Below are positions 54,501-64,000 of a stretch of 64,000 bases of DNA, in pieces. Within the stretch, counting starts at the first letter, position 1, and each line of letters opens with the position of its first letter. Location: IMG/VR virus record IMGVR_UViG_3300025410_000010, positions 31,385 to 95,384 of that record; one strand, 5' to 3'. Below the pieces are notes generated by a model. That model saw only the letters and a list, made by a program, of their open reading frames with translations. It made no database searches and had not been told where the DNA came from. The stretch is from a virus. The position numbers and the translations under genes were made by a program.

Positions 54501-54976
54501 CCACCAGGAACAGTTGAACGGTCACCGTCCCATTGGAAGATACCAAGTCTAGTATTTGCTGTATCTAACCAGTATGTTCCGGAATTTGGATAAGCACCTG
54601 GCTCTTCGTACTGTGCAACAAGTTGAGTAAGATCAATATCTGCACGAATAACATATGCTGAATTAGCAATTCCTAAGAAACTATATGCTGCTTGTAAACC
54701 ATATTCATTAAGTTCGCCACCGTGTATTGGATTTGAATCTGGATCTTGATAAAAAAGAGGAGTACCAAATGTAGAAACTAAATCTCTCTGACTAGTTATT
54801 AGCCAAAGTTTTCCGGCATTCGCATCGAGCGTTCCAGGTGCAATGCCTGTTTTGCTGCCATTTGGTTTATTTGAGGCAGATGCTACTACAATGAGTGGAG
54901 TTGTAGATGGGCCATTTGGAACGTAAAAACTTTCGTCAATTACTTGCACCTCTACGCCGGGTGAATTTAATGTCAT
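51539..54976 (-). CDS. 18: Tail sheath protein gp18, enlarged, 1145 aa
   Basis: The N-terminus LNSPGVEVQVIDESFYVPN and the C-terminal third (YTIALS-like LDRREHSFIIGDSPFRLT, FAPAGIRRGGVTNATAIGYI, RLVVYLRGRLDILCKPYIFE, YIPLRLKNTGSIAGL) are standard gp18. The protein is almost twice T4 gp18 (659). The extra mass, about residues 130-720, is a series of beta domains with repeated short patterns (WIKTTDVNLGARWRVKVW, DIWIDTSDLEHYPSMYRWDG) that probably face outward. ACTAAATA late promoter at 55013. Confidence 0.9.
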   Translation of the reverse strand: MTLNSPGVEVQVIDESFYVPNGPSTTPLIVVASASNKPNGSKTGIAPGTLDANAGKLWLITSQRDLVSTFGTPLFYQDPDSNPIHGGELNEYGLQAAYSFLGIANSAYVIRADIDLTQLVAQYEEPGAYPNSGTYWLDTANTRLGIFQWDGDRSTVPGGQKFTNQIPMIITDPTMLDYSNAELTYSPPLGSIGSAGEYALVSVTNINRLFFKNRAGTWVEVGSNDWAASWPTIKGSKVNPSVVSGSSMIINGVEVQANSTLLTDLADRITNAGIRGVSAAVVDYQLEIYGNGAVDSPQLDSTQSNAIVIAAGTGNLVSLSQSDSSVGIAIGTYYGPYMQISPHTTVPRFKSSDPAPRPTGSVWIKTTDVNLGARWRVKVWNSNTEAWDPVAAPLYSSVEDATFELDGVGGGKNLATGTVFVQYDFDESYDIGTMPRVADFKIWRRTVPSPTQIVSVPITASTFINGTQYKFLLAETQAGVPGLQAFKTIEFTAHGAPQDSQFFANAINSAGSVIVNGQSQGAFKYIVATVDSYNRVVITHKIGGDMRLREGLNTPLLHIGFTPWNNSTALGTANLYQDPNDPIVGTPIPGIIPTEYYPTNWFIATNWKPLIYTASDMAPQNLPANGRLWYNSILDQVDIMIHNGLKWVGYLDHTSPYYNIDPDFQTDPNGPIIMSTKPTTQSDGSTLRNGDIWIDTSDLEHYPSMYRWDGFNLVWTPVDNTDQTTELGIVFADARYNTSGANSNLPGAITDLLTSNFVDFDAPDPLLYPRGIMLFNTRRSGFNVKKFSLNHINPNTDNIRFYGESMDTYYPHRWVNASGNAENGAGLFGRKAQRKVVVKALKSMIDTNQPIRDWERNTFTLIACPGYCETIANMRVLNLDRREHSFIIGDSPFRLTSDATSLSNWGSNVNLALDNGDDGLITYYEYLAVYYPSGYTTDNLGNNIVVPPSHMVLKTIALSDAVSYPWFAPAGIRRGGVTNATAIGYINSQTGEFQSIALNEGQRDALYNVSVNPITFLTSAGITIFGQKTRYAAASSLDRVNVARLVVYLRGRLDILCKPYIFEPNDKITRDEIKASADSLMLELVGQRAIYDFLVVCDETNNTPTRIDRNELWLDIAIEPVKAIEFIYIPLRLKNTGSIAGLLTA

Positions 54977-55012
54977 TTTTAATCTCCTGTGTTATTACAG
55001 ACTTCTTAGTAA

Positions 55013-55020
55013 TATTTAGT
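55013..55020 (-). promoter_or_regulatory. T4-type late promoter of gp18
   Basis: Minus strand ACTAAATA, 36 bases before the ATG, with ACAGGAG between. Confidence 0.65.
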
Positions 55021-55118
55021 CGTAGGGTCATAAAAAACGTAGTTACAATACCGATAAAGGTATCATAAAGGTATCAATTAATAAGACTAAAGGTGTCTAA
55101 AGGTGCCATAAATATGGT

Positions 55119-55436
55119 ATGAGAGAATTGTGCGAACGATGCGGCAAAAATCCTAAAGCAATTAATTATAAAAAGGATGAAAAGACTTTTTACAGGCGCT
55201 TATGTGATCCATGTATAATAGAAAAACGTAAAAATATAAAACCTCAATGGCAGCAAGATGGATATAAGAAAAAATTTAAATGTGAAAGTTGTGGTTTTGT
55301 TGCCAAATATCAAGAACAATTAAATGTAATAACATTTCAAGAAAAATATAGAACAGTTTGTCTCAATTGTGAAATATCATTTAATAAAACTAGTAAAATT
55401 ACTATTCTTAAAGGAGACTTAAGATCTGATTTCTAA
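55119..55436 (+). CDS. Zinc-finger protein, 105 aa
   Basis: Four CxxC knuckles: LCERCGK, LCDPCIIE, KCESCGF and VCLNCEIS, giving two zinc sites. The form is like HNH-type or recombination-endonuclease VII-like zinc domains, but no HNH is visible. It is basic, so it probably binds DNA. + strand between two - strand genes, overlapping the end of the dNMP kinase by 29 bases. It lacks a clear ribosome binding site. Confidence 0.65.
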   Translation: MRELCERCGKNPKAINYKKDEKTFYRRLCDPCIIEKRKNIKPQWQQDGYKKKFKCESCGFVAKYQEQLNVITFQEKYRTVCLNCEISFNKTSKITILKGDLRSDF

Positions 55437-55992
55437 GATCGTCAATAGTTCCTTCATTTTCTATAACTTGATCAAATCTCGATTTAATCCATTTAAACTC
55501 ACTAGGATGCACATCTGGTGGTTCTATATTTTCGTTAATAAAAGAATTAACCCAATCTGGATCAATTCCTCTTTTAACACGCCAAATTTGTCCACCTACT
55601 GATCTTATCATATCTATTTCATTTGGAAATCTTGTATCAGGAATAACCCATTTTTGCTGCGGAAATCTTATTAATTTCTTTTTAACAAAACTAACCCAAA
55701 TACCATCAAAAAATCCATCTCTCATACACTCAGTGCCAACAAGTTGTAAAACTAGTCTTGGAGTAATTTCTTTACCAATTTCATTAGTCCAAAAAGTATC
55801 TGGAATTTCTCTCCATTCGCGACTTTCTTCAGTATCGCCTTCGAGAAGATTTCTTGGCCAATCAAACATTGCTGCTACACCGTCTTTTAGAGAATCAGCA
55901 AAACTGAGCTTTTTAAAGCCATATTCATCTACAAGAAGATCTGCAACAGTACCTTTGCCGCTGCTAATAAGTCCACAAATTCCAATGATCAT
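55408..55992 (-). CDS. Deoxynucleoside monophosphate kinase (T4 gp1 type), 194 aa
   Basis: P-loop GICGLISSGKGTVADLL at the N-terminus, LSFADSLKDGVAAMFDWPRN with the nucleotide-binding DSLK, CMRDGFFDGIWV, VIPDTRFPNEIDMIRSVGGQ and a long C-terminal helix. T4 gene 1 kinases phosphorylate dTMP, dGMP and hydroxymethyl-dCMP, so the enzyme supplies DNA synthesis and, in T4, modified bases. A promoter at 55998-56026 lies upstream. Confidence 0.85.
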   Translation of the reverse strand: MIIGICGLISSGKGTVADLLVDEYGFKKLSFADSLKDGVAAMFDWPRNLLEGDTEESREWREIPDTFWTNEIGKEITPRLVLQLVGTECMRDGFFDGIWVSFVKKKLIRFPQQKWVIPDTRFPNEIDMIRSVGGQIWRVKRGIDPDWVNSFINENIEPPDVHPSEFKWIKSRFDQVIENEGTIDDLRNQILSLL

Positions 55993-55997
55993 ACTAA

Positions 55998-56026
55998 AAT
56001 TTACATTAAAAAATGATTCTTGTCAA
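55998..56026 (-). promoter_or_regulatory. sigma70-like promoter of the dNMP kinase
   Basis: Minus strand TTGACA (56026-56021), 17 bases, TAAATT (56003-55998). The ATG at 55992 is only five bases after the -10 box. Confidence 0.6.
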
Positions 56027-56034
56027 TCTAAATA

Positions 56035-58185
56035 TTAGTATTCGATTATAATAGCGCCCGTAACTCCAACGCCTGGACTGGTACTATTAATAGAACCGCT
56101 ACCGCCTGCACCATATCCATTGCCAGCAACACCTGCACTTGTAGCAGCACCTACGCTAGTTCCGCCAACACCCCACCCAACAGTACTTCCGCCTGCACCG
56201 GAGATTGCTCCAGTGATTGTAGTAGATGTTGATATTGCTTGCCCCCCTGCTCCACCAGAGAAGTTAATATCTCCTCCAGATGCAGTACCACCAGCACCAC
56301 CTGCTGCTACACTACCTGCGCTACTATAAACAGTTGTTGTACCTAGTGTGCCAGCACCTGCTGTGACTGTAGAGATAGTCTGTGTACCACTTGCTATAGA
56401 TGTTGCTGATGCAACTCCACCAACTGTAACTGTAATTGTATTACCTGGAGTTAATCCTGTTAACCATTTAATAGCAACTGCACCTGCTCCACCTCCGCTT
56501 CCAGCATTAGAGGCCGCGCCGCCGCCACCTGCGCCGCCGCCAATAACTGTAAATTTGGCCTTTGTAATACCTGTTGGTATAGTCCAAGTTCCGTTTGCAG
56601 TAATTACAGAAACCTGTTTAAATCCTCCTTGATTTCTAACAAATGATGTTGTTGCCGCCTGAGTACTATTATCAGTTGAAGAAATAGTTGTAGATGTTGT
56701 TAATGTTGTAAATGCTCCACCGGCAGCAGTATTAGCACCAATTGTAACATTGTCCATTGAACTTAATGTTGCTGGATTTATTGTAACTGTACCTGTACCT
56801 GTTGGTGAAATGGTTGTATTTACGTTAGATCCATTAATAGTTACAGCACCTAAAAATCTTGATATACCACTTGCTACATAGAGAGAATTTCTATTAGTGA
56901 TTGTAGTGTTAGTTCCAGCACTAGGAGCACCACCGATATAAATGGTAGCAGCATCAGTAACAGTTATTGTATTGGTAGATGCTAGTGTTTGTGTATTAAA
57001 TCCATTAATTGCCGAAATTGCTACAGTACCTGTACTTGAAGTATCCGTAAATGTTGATCCTGAAACAGATTGGTGAGCAACACCGCTTGTAGTCCATGCT
57101 GGTGCTGAAAGACTACCAGATCTAACAAATTGAGGTGTTGTTATTTTTGTAAAAGATCCAGTGGCCTGAGTTGTACCACCGATAGTCATATTATCTATTG
57201 TACCAACAGAGTTGGAATTAATTGACACTATTCCTGTTCCTGAAGAACTGATAGTAACATTACCTGTTCCCGATGGACTAATGTTAACATTACCTGTTCC
57301 CGATGGACTAATAGTTGTACTTACATTAGATCCAGTTATAGATACAGGACCTAATAACTTAGTAGTTCCTGCTGCTACATAAAGAGCATCATTATTTGTA
57401 ATAGTTGTATTAGTTCCAGCAATAGGACCACCTGCAATATAAAGAGTAGCAGCATCTGTTACTGTTATTGTGTTTGTAGATGCTAATGTATGTTGAGAAA
57501 ATGCATTAATTGCTGTTATAGGTACAGTACTAGTACTAGATGTATCAGTAAATATTGACGATGATGATTTTATTCCGATACCGCTTGTAGTCCATGCTGT
57601 TGCTGATGCATTTCCACTTCTAGTAATTTGTGTAAATGTAACCGCTGGTGGTAATGAATATTGTACTGCACTAATAATACCATTATTAATTGTGATAGTT
57701 GAGTTATCTACTTGAACACCACCAAGTTGTGTTGTTGATGCTATAGCAAGACCAATAGTACCATTTGAATTGGTAATACCGCTTGTAGCGACTGCTGGAA
57801 CAATAACACCACCAAGTTGTGTTGTTGATGCTACAGCAAGACTAATAGTACCATTTGAATTAGTAATACCACTTGTAGCAACTGCTGGAACAATAACACC
57901 ACCGAGTTGTGTTGTGCTTGCTGTAGCAAGACCAATAGTACCATTTGAATTAGTAATACCACTTGTAGCAACTGCTGGAATAATAACACCACCCTGTTGT
58001 ACTGTAGTTGCTGGCGGCAAAAGATAGTCAATAATATATAATAAATCATTCCAATGAGTTACACCATCACCTATCTTAATTCTATGAGTATCGATTTCTA
58101 TTCCTGGTTCGCCTAGGGCAAGAATTGGATTATTAGTACTCCAACTTGTTGATGTATCTCTTCTAAGTCTTATAGTTGTTGACAT
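56035..58185 (-). CDS. Tail fibre/adhesin with sequence repeats and Gly-rich end, 716 aa
   Basis: The N-terminus STTIRLRRDTSTSWSTNNPI then LALGEPGIEIDTHRIKIGDG is the hyaluronate-type or fibre-base repeat common in phage fibres. Three near-identical units follow with GGVIVPAVATSGITNSNGTI (residues 62-170). The centre has two copies of a Ser/Thr-rich block. The C-terminal 200 residues start KFTVIGGGAGGGGAASNAGS and are Gly/Ala/Ser-rich, a form of receptor-binding tip seen in phage fibres. Late promoter at 58207. Confidence 0.75.
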   Translation of the reverse strand: MSTTIRLRRDTSTSWSTNNPILALGEPGIEIDTHRIKIGDGVTHWNDLLYIIDYLLPPATTVQQGGVIIPAVATSGITNSNGTIGLATASTTQLGGVIVPAVATSGITNSNGTISLAVASTTQLGGVIVPAVATSGITNSNGTIGLAIASTTQLGGVQVDNSTITINNGIISAVQYSLPPAVTFTQITRSGNASATAWTTSGIGIKSSSSIFTDTSSTSTVPITAINAFSQHTLASTNTITVTDAATLYIAGGPIAGTNTTITNNDALYVAAGTTKLLGPVSITGSNVSTTISPSGTGNVNISPSGTGNVTISSSGTGIVSINSNSVGTIDNMTIGGTTQATGSFTKITTPQFVRSGSLSAPAWTTSGVAHQSVSGSTFTDTSSTGTVAISAINGFNTQTLASTNTITVTDAATIYIGGAPSAGTNTTITNRNSLYVASGISRFLGAVTINGSNVNTTISPTGTGTVTINPATLSSMDNVTIGANTAAGGAFTTLTTSTTISSTDNSTQAATTSFVRNQGGFKQVSVITANGTWTIPTGITKAKFTVIGGGAGGGGAASNAGSGGGAGAVAIKWLTGLTPGNTITVTVGGVASATSIASGTQTISTVTAGAGTLGTTTVYSSAGSVAAGGAGGTASGGDINFSGGAGGQAISTSTTITGAISGAGGSTVGWGVGGTSVGAATSAGVAGNGYGAGGSGSINSTSPGVGVTGAIIIEY
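57720..58010 (-). repeat. Three tandem DNA repeats in the fibre gene
   Basis: A unit of about 111 bases, each encoding TQLGGVIVPAVATSGITNSN or close, is present three times with very few differences, e.g. around 57777, 57888 and 57969 (ACCACTTGTAGCAACTGCTGG-like core, GCTGGAACAATAACACCACC). Such near-identical repeats can expand or shrink by recombination. Confidence 0.75.
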
Positions 58186-58206
58186 TTTTGTAGTCCTGAT
58201 TATGTA

Positions 58207-58214
58207 TATTTAGT
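58207..58214 (-). promoter_or_regulatory. T4-type late promoter of the fibre gene
   Basis: Minus strand ACTAAATA, 21 bases before the ATG at 58185. Confidence 0.6.
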
Positions 58215-58254
58215 TTATTTAATTTATTAGAATGAGGTTTTGTTAGGTGGAGAA

Positions 58255-58863
58255 TTACCAGTTAGATTCTAGGTCAATTTTATTAATCATGTCGCCGTCT
58301 GTTAAACTGTTAATTTTATTAGATAATGTAAATTCAACATCAAAAAGACGTTGAATAAACTCTCTTACAGCGTTATTAATTTTGATGAGATCTTCTAAAG
58401 ATAGAGGAACAAAATCTCCCTCAGCGGTTTTCCAATTAATATTCAACTCTGAGTTATTTTGTAAAGAAATTATAGCACTAATATATTTACTTTGACTATT
58501 TGAGTCTGTATAGTATCCGTGATTATCAACTACAACTTTACCGTTATATTCTTTTGACCTTCTAATACTAGCAAGTTCTAAAATCTTCTGTTTTTTAATC
58601 TGATCCAATTTAATAGATTTTGTTTCGTCAGACATATCAGTAATGATCCAAGATTGCACCCATTTATTATTATCATAAACTGGTATAGATTCTATCACAT
58701 TTTTATCATACGGAACGCTATTAGGAACAGTCGGCCAAACTTGAACATATGGATCAATAGGAATAAACGGAGAAGAAAATGATGTATTTGGAAATTCTTC
58801 TATAATTTGTTCTTCTGTAATTGGATATTCAACTACCTTATTGTTTATAATTTTAGCATACAT
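58255..58863 (-). CDS. Tail fibre assembly-like protein with DUF4376-type domain, 202 aa
   Basis: The N-terminal YAKIINNKVVEYPITEEQII and the C-terminal INWKTAEGDFVPLSLEDLIK, NNAVREFIQRLFDVEFTLSN, KINSL are the pattern of DUF4376 proteins, found by fibre genes as chaperone-like assembly proteins. It has a ribosome binding site (AAGGAAAAAT) and lies between fibre genes. Confidence 0.7.
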   Translation of the reverse strand: MYAKIINNKVVEYPITEEQIIEEFPNTSFSSPFIPIDPYVQVWPTVPNSVPYDKNVIESIPVYDNNKWVQSWIITDMSDETKSIKLDQIKKQKILELASIRRSKEYNGKVVVDNHGYYTDSNSQSKYISAIISLQNNSELNINWKTAEGDFVPLSLEDLIKINNAVREFIQRLFDVEFTLSNKINSLTDGDMINKIDLESNW

Positions 58864-58876
58864 AATATTTTTCCTT

Positions 58877-60736
58877 TTACCACACTAATCTAACAACACC
58901 TGGACCACCATAATTTGATGCAAGATTATTGCCGCAGCCTCCGCCGCCAGATGTTCCTCCTGCATAACTACCACCAGATGTAGCATATGCGTCTGGAGAA
59001 CCTACATTGTTAGGACTATAAGTTCCAGTTGACCCAGATCCACTAGCACCGGCACCGCTAACTCCTGTGCCGCCGCCTCCGCATCCTGCTTGAGCTGATC
59101 CTGCTCCACCTCCTGCAGCACCCCCAGAGCCTGCTGATCCAGGTTGTATAATGTTACTAGGTTGTCCTGTATATACTAACTGGTTTCCGCCTGCTCCACC
59201 AGCACCAGTATACCCGCCTGCTCCACCGCCTCCAACATTGCTACCACTATTCCATGGTCTACCGTTTCCGCCGTAGCCGCCGTTACCGCCAGAATTTGTT
59301 GTAGTTCCTATAGAATTAGCTGCGGCACCTCCAACACCTCCTAGACCAGTTCCAACAGGATTAAGACTATTTCCGCCGGCTCCGCCTTTTCCTCCTTCAG
59401 CTTTCCAAACAGTTGTTCCATTAATAACGATTGTGCTATTGCCACCATTACCGCCTGCTGCCTTAACGCTACCTGCATTACTACCACCTCTACCGGCTGT
59501 TATAACTAAAGTTTGCCCTGCCGAAACAGAAAGTGACGGTGTAATAGACATTGCACCACCTCCGCCGCCGCCGCCACTATAAAATGGACTAGCACCTTCC
59601 GGAGCGCCACCACCACCACCACCTCCTGTTCCGACAACAGACATAGATGTTAGTCCAGTAGGTACAACTATAGTTTGACTTACATCAGCAGTAGTAGTTC
59701 CTTTGAGAACAATTCCTCTAACGGTATTTAAAGTCCAATTACTACTAATCGATCCTATTGTTACTGTAGCTGTTGAGCTCACTGTTGTTCCTAAAGTTCC
59801 AGTTACTGATGTTTGTTGTAATGTTAATGTACTTCCATTAGTAATTTTTCCCGATGTAACCCACGATCCTCCGTTAATTTGAAACTGAGAATTATTGCCA
59901 CCACTTATAGTAATATTAATAGGATCAGAGGATTCTGTGTATATGGTAATTGTAGAACTTTGTGTAATCAATCCTCCTAAATAAACATTAGATGCAGAAA
60001 ATTGAACACTACTCCCTAATACATTTTTTCCTGCCCTTAGTGATATAGTTCCTAAAATTGGGAAAAGAATTTGTCCATTTGTAAGATTTCCAGGTGAGAT
60101 TGTACCTGAATATTTTTGTAAGGTTATAGATGTAGCATATTCTCCATTATTTGTAGAATCAGTTATATTAAGATTGTTTGAAAATACTCCAGGTCCTGTT
60201 GTGTTAAGATTACCAGTTTCGCTACCAGATGCAAATGTTATAATATAATTTTGATTGCTATTTGTTACTAAAGTAGGTTGTTGAGGAGAATTAGAGTAAC
60301 CAGAAAGAGTATAAGTTGATATGTCGTTAATTAATGGTATAGTTGTATAGTTAGAAGGATTAAAGTTAAAAGGCCTAAACGTATACATAAAAACACATCC
60401 TGCTGGAGTAGAAGTATCACTATATGTAATTGATGTTTGTGATGTTACTGTTGGTAATACTTTTACTGATACATAATGATTTGAAGAAGAAGAAATATTA
60501 ACTAAAACATCAACCCAAGGAGAAACTGCGTTAGACCATCCAGAGTTTAGGGGAACACTTTGAGCATTACACATTTCAATTAAAACTACAGTATCACCTG
60601 ATCGAGTTCCAGTTGGAAAATTTATTGTAAAAGGAACTGATGCTATTATTCCACCGCTTGATGTTGATCCAATATAAGTCCAATATTCTGCAGGAGATCC
60701 AGTAGAATTTAACAATCTTTTAGAAACAATATCCAT
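58877..60736 (-). CDS. Tail fibre/adhesin with Gly-rich tip, 619 aa
   Basis: Residues 1-340 are beta-rich, with domains like fibre or pseudopilus sandwiches (SSGGIIASVPFTINFPTGTR, GDTVVLIEMCNA, YTLSGYSNSPQQPTLVTNSN). Residues 370-619 are glycine-rich (GTGGGGGGGAPEGASPFYSG, GGAGGYTGAGGAGGN) and end in GGPGVVRLVW. The end is like that of the gene at 56035 and of Gly-rich receptor-binding tips of T-even phages. No late motif is close; it is probably cotranscribed with the gene at 60747. Confidence 0.7.
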   Translation of the reverse strand: MDIVSKRLLNSTGSPAEYWTYIGSTSSGGIIASVPFTINFPTGTRSGDTVVLIEMCNAQSVPLNSGWSNAVSPWVDVLVNISSSSNHYVSVKVLPTVTSQTSITYSDTSTPAGCVFMYTFRPFNFNPSNYTTIPLINDISTYTLSGYSNSPQQPTLVTNSNQNYIITFASGSETGNLNTTGPGVFSNNLNITDSTNNGEYATSITLQKYSGTISPGNLTNGQILFPILGTISLRAGKNVLGSSVQFSASNVYLGGLITQSSTITIYTESSDPINITISGGNNSQFQINGGSWVTSGKITNGSTLTLQQTSVTGTLGTTVSSTATVTIGSISSNWTLNTVRGIVLKGTTTADVSQTIVVPTGLTSMSVVGTGGGGGGGAPEGASPFYSGGGGGGGAMSITPSLSVSAGQTLVITAGRGGSNAGSVKAAGGNGGNSTIVINGTTVWKAEGGKGGAGGNSLNPVGTGLGGVGGAAANSIGTTTNSGGNGGYGGNGRPWNSGSNVGGGGAGGYTGAGGAGGNQLVYTGQPSNIIQPGSAGSGGAAGGGAGSAQAGCGGGGTGVSGAGASGSGSTGTYSPNNVGSPDAYATSGGSYAGGTSGGGGCGNNLASNYGGPGVVRLVW

Positions 60737-60746
60737 CTATCTACCT

Positions 60747-61265
60747 TTAACTTGCATAGTTTATTAATGATGATGCTCTCCAAATTGTTCCAGAATTTGA
60801 AGTAACAAACATAAAAAGATGTATTTTTCCTGTTGTTAATTGTGGTGATGAACTTCCTGGCCAAACAACCGAAGTAGGCCATGTAATATTTCCCGAATTA
60901 TGAGTCAGTTCTAGAGTAAACGAATATGCAACACTCGACGGTGCATTAGAAAAAGTAAAAGTACTATCAGAGGCAATAGTTTTAGTAAAATAACTACCAG
61001 TTGAACAATCGATGTTTAAAGCAGAAACTGCTACAATTGGAACAGTGGTAGTTACTGGACCAGTTGGTCCAGTTATACCAGGTCCAGTCCATCCTGTAGG
61101 TCCAGTCCATCCTGTAGGTCCAGTAACTGTACTTGCTGCTCCAGTTGGTCCAGTTACACTAGGTCCAGTCCATCCTGTAGGTCCAGTAGGTCCGCTAGCC
61201 GGTCCAGTTGGTCCGGTTGGCCCCACAACTGTTCCACTTTTTAATATTGTTTTAATATCGACCAT
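60747..61265 (-). CDS. Collagen-like short fibre protein, 172 aa
   Basis: Residues 16-90 are Gly-x-y triplets ([35 protein letters not shown]) that would form a collagen-like triple helix; Pro and Thr fill most positions. The C-terminal 80 residues ([40 protein letters not shown]) form a beta head. A trimeric fibre part is likely. AATAAATA late promoter at 61298. Confidence 0.75.
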   Translation of the reverse strand: MVDIKTILKSGTVVGPTGPTGPASGPTGPTGWTGPSVTGPTGAASTVTGPTGWTGPTGWTGPGITGPTGPVTTTVPIVAVSALNIDCSTGSYFTKTIASDSTFTFSNAPSSVAYSFTLELTHNSGNITWPTSVVWPGSSSPQLTTGKIHLFMFVTSNSGTIWRASSLINYAS

Positions 61266-61297
61266 TATTCTGTTCCTAGACTGAGTTTTTCAAGTAA

Positions 61298-61305
61298 TAT
61301 TTATT
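61298..61305 (-). promoter_or_regulatory. T4-type late promoter
   Basis: Minus strand AATAAATA, about 32 bases before the ATG at 61265 and directly after the propeller gene stop. Confidence 0.65.
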
Positions 61306-62286
61306 TTAGTGTATTGCTATTGCATATGGACTAGCACCAGTAGCCAATGTTGCCCATGCCTGGGTAACTGCACCAGCAGGAGTAATCTTGGATACAGTAT
61401 CAAGACCTACATTAGTCGTGTAAACATTACCAGAACTATCTATTGCTATTCCTTGTGGATAAGCACCAGTAGCCAATGTTGCCCATGCCTGGGTAACTGC
61501 ACCAGCAGGAGTAATCTTGGATACAGTATCAAGACCTACATTAGCAGTATAAACATTACCAGAACTATCTACTGCTATTCCATATGGAGCAGCATCAGTA
61601 GCCAACGTGGCCCATGCTTGGGTAACTGCACCAGCAGGTGTAATCTTGGATACAGTATAGTTACCATTATTAGTCGTATAAACATTACCAGAACTATCTA
61701 TTGCTATTCCAACTGGATTAGCACCACTAGCCAATGTAGCCCATGCTTGAGTAACCGTACCAGATGATGTAATCTTAGACACGGTATTGTTATTATAATT
61801 AGTCGTATAAACATTACCGGAACTATCTATTGCTATTCCTTGTAGATTAGCATCACTAGCCAATGTAGCCCATGCCTGGGTAACCGTACCACCAGGTGTA
61901 ATTTTGGATATAGTATTGTTACCACCATTAGCCGTATAAACATTACCAGAACTATCTATTGCTATTCCAACTGGACTAGCACCACTAGCCAATGTGGCCC
62001 ATGCTTGGGTAACCGTACCAGCAGCAGTAATCTTGGATACAGTATCAATACCATGACCATAATTAGCTGTGTAGATGTTACCAGAACTATCTATTGCTAT
62101 TGCATCCGGACTAGCACCACTAGCCAATGTGGCCCATGCTTGGGTAACCGTACCAGCAGCAGTAATCTTGGATAAGGTATCGTTACCACCATTAGCCGTA
62201 TAGACACTAGGAATAAGTTTAAAAAGATTAGCAGCAAACCCAAATGCCTTTGCTGACATTGTTCCTGTTGTTATAATACTTGGCAT
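61306..62286 (-). CDS. Seven-repeat beta-propeller (NHL/Vgb-like) tail protein, 326 aa
   Basis: Seven repeats of about 42 residues, each with TQAWATLA, a GIAIDSSGNVYT strand and a TVSKIT strand. The number and the motif DSSGNVYTAN match NHL or streptogramin-lyase-like propellers with seven blades. The N-terminus (SIITTGTMSAKAFGFAANLF) looks like a fibre-attachment segment. No catalytic residues are recognised; binding to a surface sugar is the likely role. Confidence 0.75.
   Translation of the reverse strand: MPSIITTGTMSAKAFGFAANLFKLIPSVYTANGGNDTLSKITAAGTVTQAWATLASGASPDAIAIDSSGNIYTANYGHGIDTVSKITAAGTVTQAWATLASGASPVGIAIDSSGNVYTANGGNNTISKITPGGTVTQAWATLASDANLQGIAIDSSGNVYTTNYNNNTVSKITSSGTVTQAWATLASGANPVGIAIDSSGNVYTTNNGNYTVSKITPAGAVTQAWATLATDAAPYGIAVDSSGNVYTANVGLDTVSKITPAGAVTQAWATLATGAYPQGIAIDSSGNVYTTNVGLDTVSKITPAGAVTQAWATLATGASPYAIAIH
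61330..62210 (-). repeat. Tandem repeats of about 126 bases
   Basis: The DNA of the propeller gene repeats seven times with high identity (GCCAATGTTGCCCATGCCTG and ATTACCAGAACTATCTATTG recur). High identity at DNA level suggests recent expansion or gene conversion. Confidence 0.75.
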
Positions 62287-62295
62287 TTACAACTC

Positions 62296-64000
<1,705 letters not shown>

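Noticed and set aside
56120-56632. + strand proline/alanine-rich proteins
   Set aside because: These are antisense to the Gly-rich tip of the fibre gene at 56035.
57700-58030. CRISPR array
   Set aside because: The repeats are tandem coding units with no unique spacers and stay in frame.

Overview
The window is part of the genome of a large T4-like contractile-tailed bacteriophage (myovirus). The basis is a co-linear set of T4-type genes that I recognise from protein motifs: primase (gp61), replicative helicase (gp41), UvsW, UvsY, UvsX, gp32, terminase subunits (gp16, gp17), head-completion protein (gp4), tail tube (gp19), tail sheath (gp18) and a dNMP kinase. T4-type late promoters (NNTAAATA) precede many genes. 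The AT-rich sequence and several accessory genes (fatty acid desaturase, carbamoyltransferase, glycosyltransferases, DnaE-like fragment) recall T4-like phages of marine and freshwater bacteria. The host cannot be read from the sequence.

Left block (1-15,350, almost all + strand): about 40 very small genes, four tRNA genes (Thr-UGU, Arg-UCU, Met-CAU, Leu-UAA) and an AAA+ ATPase. From about 6.1 to 13.4 kb nearly every gene has its own sigma70-like promoter of one stereotyped form (TTGACA, 16 bases, TATTAT or TATAGT, usually with GGTGC just before the -10). The -35 box usually lies inside the last codons of the preceding gene. This is an early-gene array. At 2.1-3.75 kb lie clusters of a palindrome-like ACTATATCTAGT repeat, a 13-bp inverted repeat, and two related minus-strand promoter units without genes. 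The block ends with a short-chain dehydrogenase gene at a convergent junction.

Middle block (15.5-42.7 kb, mostly - strand): first a cluster of eight paralogous SGNH/GDSL-like proteins (15,753-23,349), interrupted by two + strand islands (DUF805 membrane protein, two small paralogs, a zincin-like protein and a probable internal head protein). Then come helicase, carbamoyltransferase with a 37-residue partner, primase, a probable virion protein, a 190-residue protein matching the catalytic core of bacterial DNA polymerase III alpha, several conserved small proteins, GT25 glycosyltransferase with cupin, UvsW, a set of surface-glycan-type genes (three related C-terminal domains, a GT-A enzyme, a desaturase), UvsY, UvsX and gp32.

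Right block (42.7-64 kb, - strand): late genes for packaging, head completion, tail tube and sheath, then dNMP kinase and a long run of tail fibre or adhesin genes (glycine-rich, collagen-like, seven-repeat beta-propeller). The last fibre gene runs off the window. Late promoters often overlap the stop codon of the preceding gene and sit only 3-7 bases before the next ATG, which implies leaderless or nearly leaderless late mRNAs.
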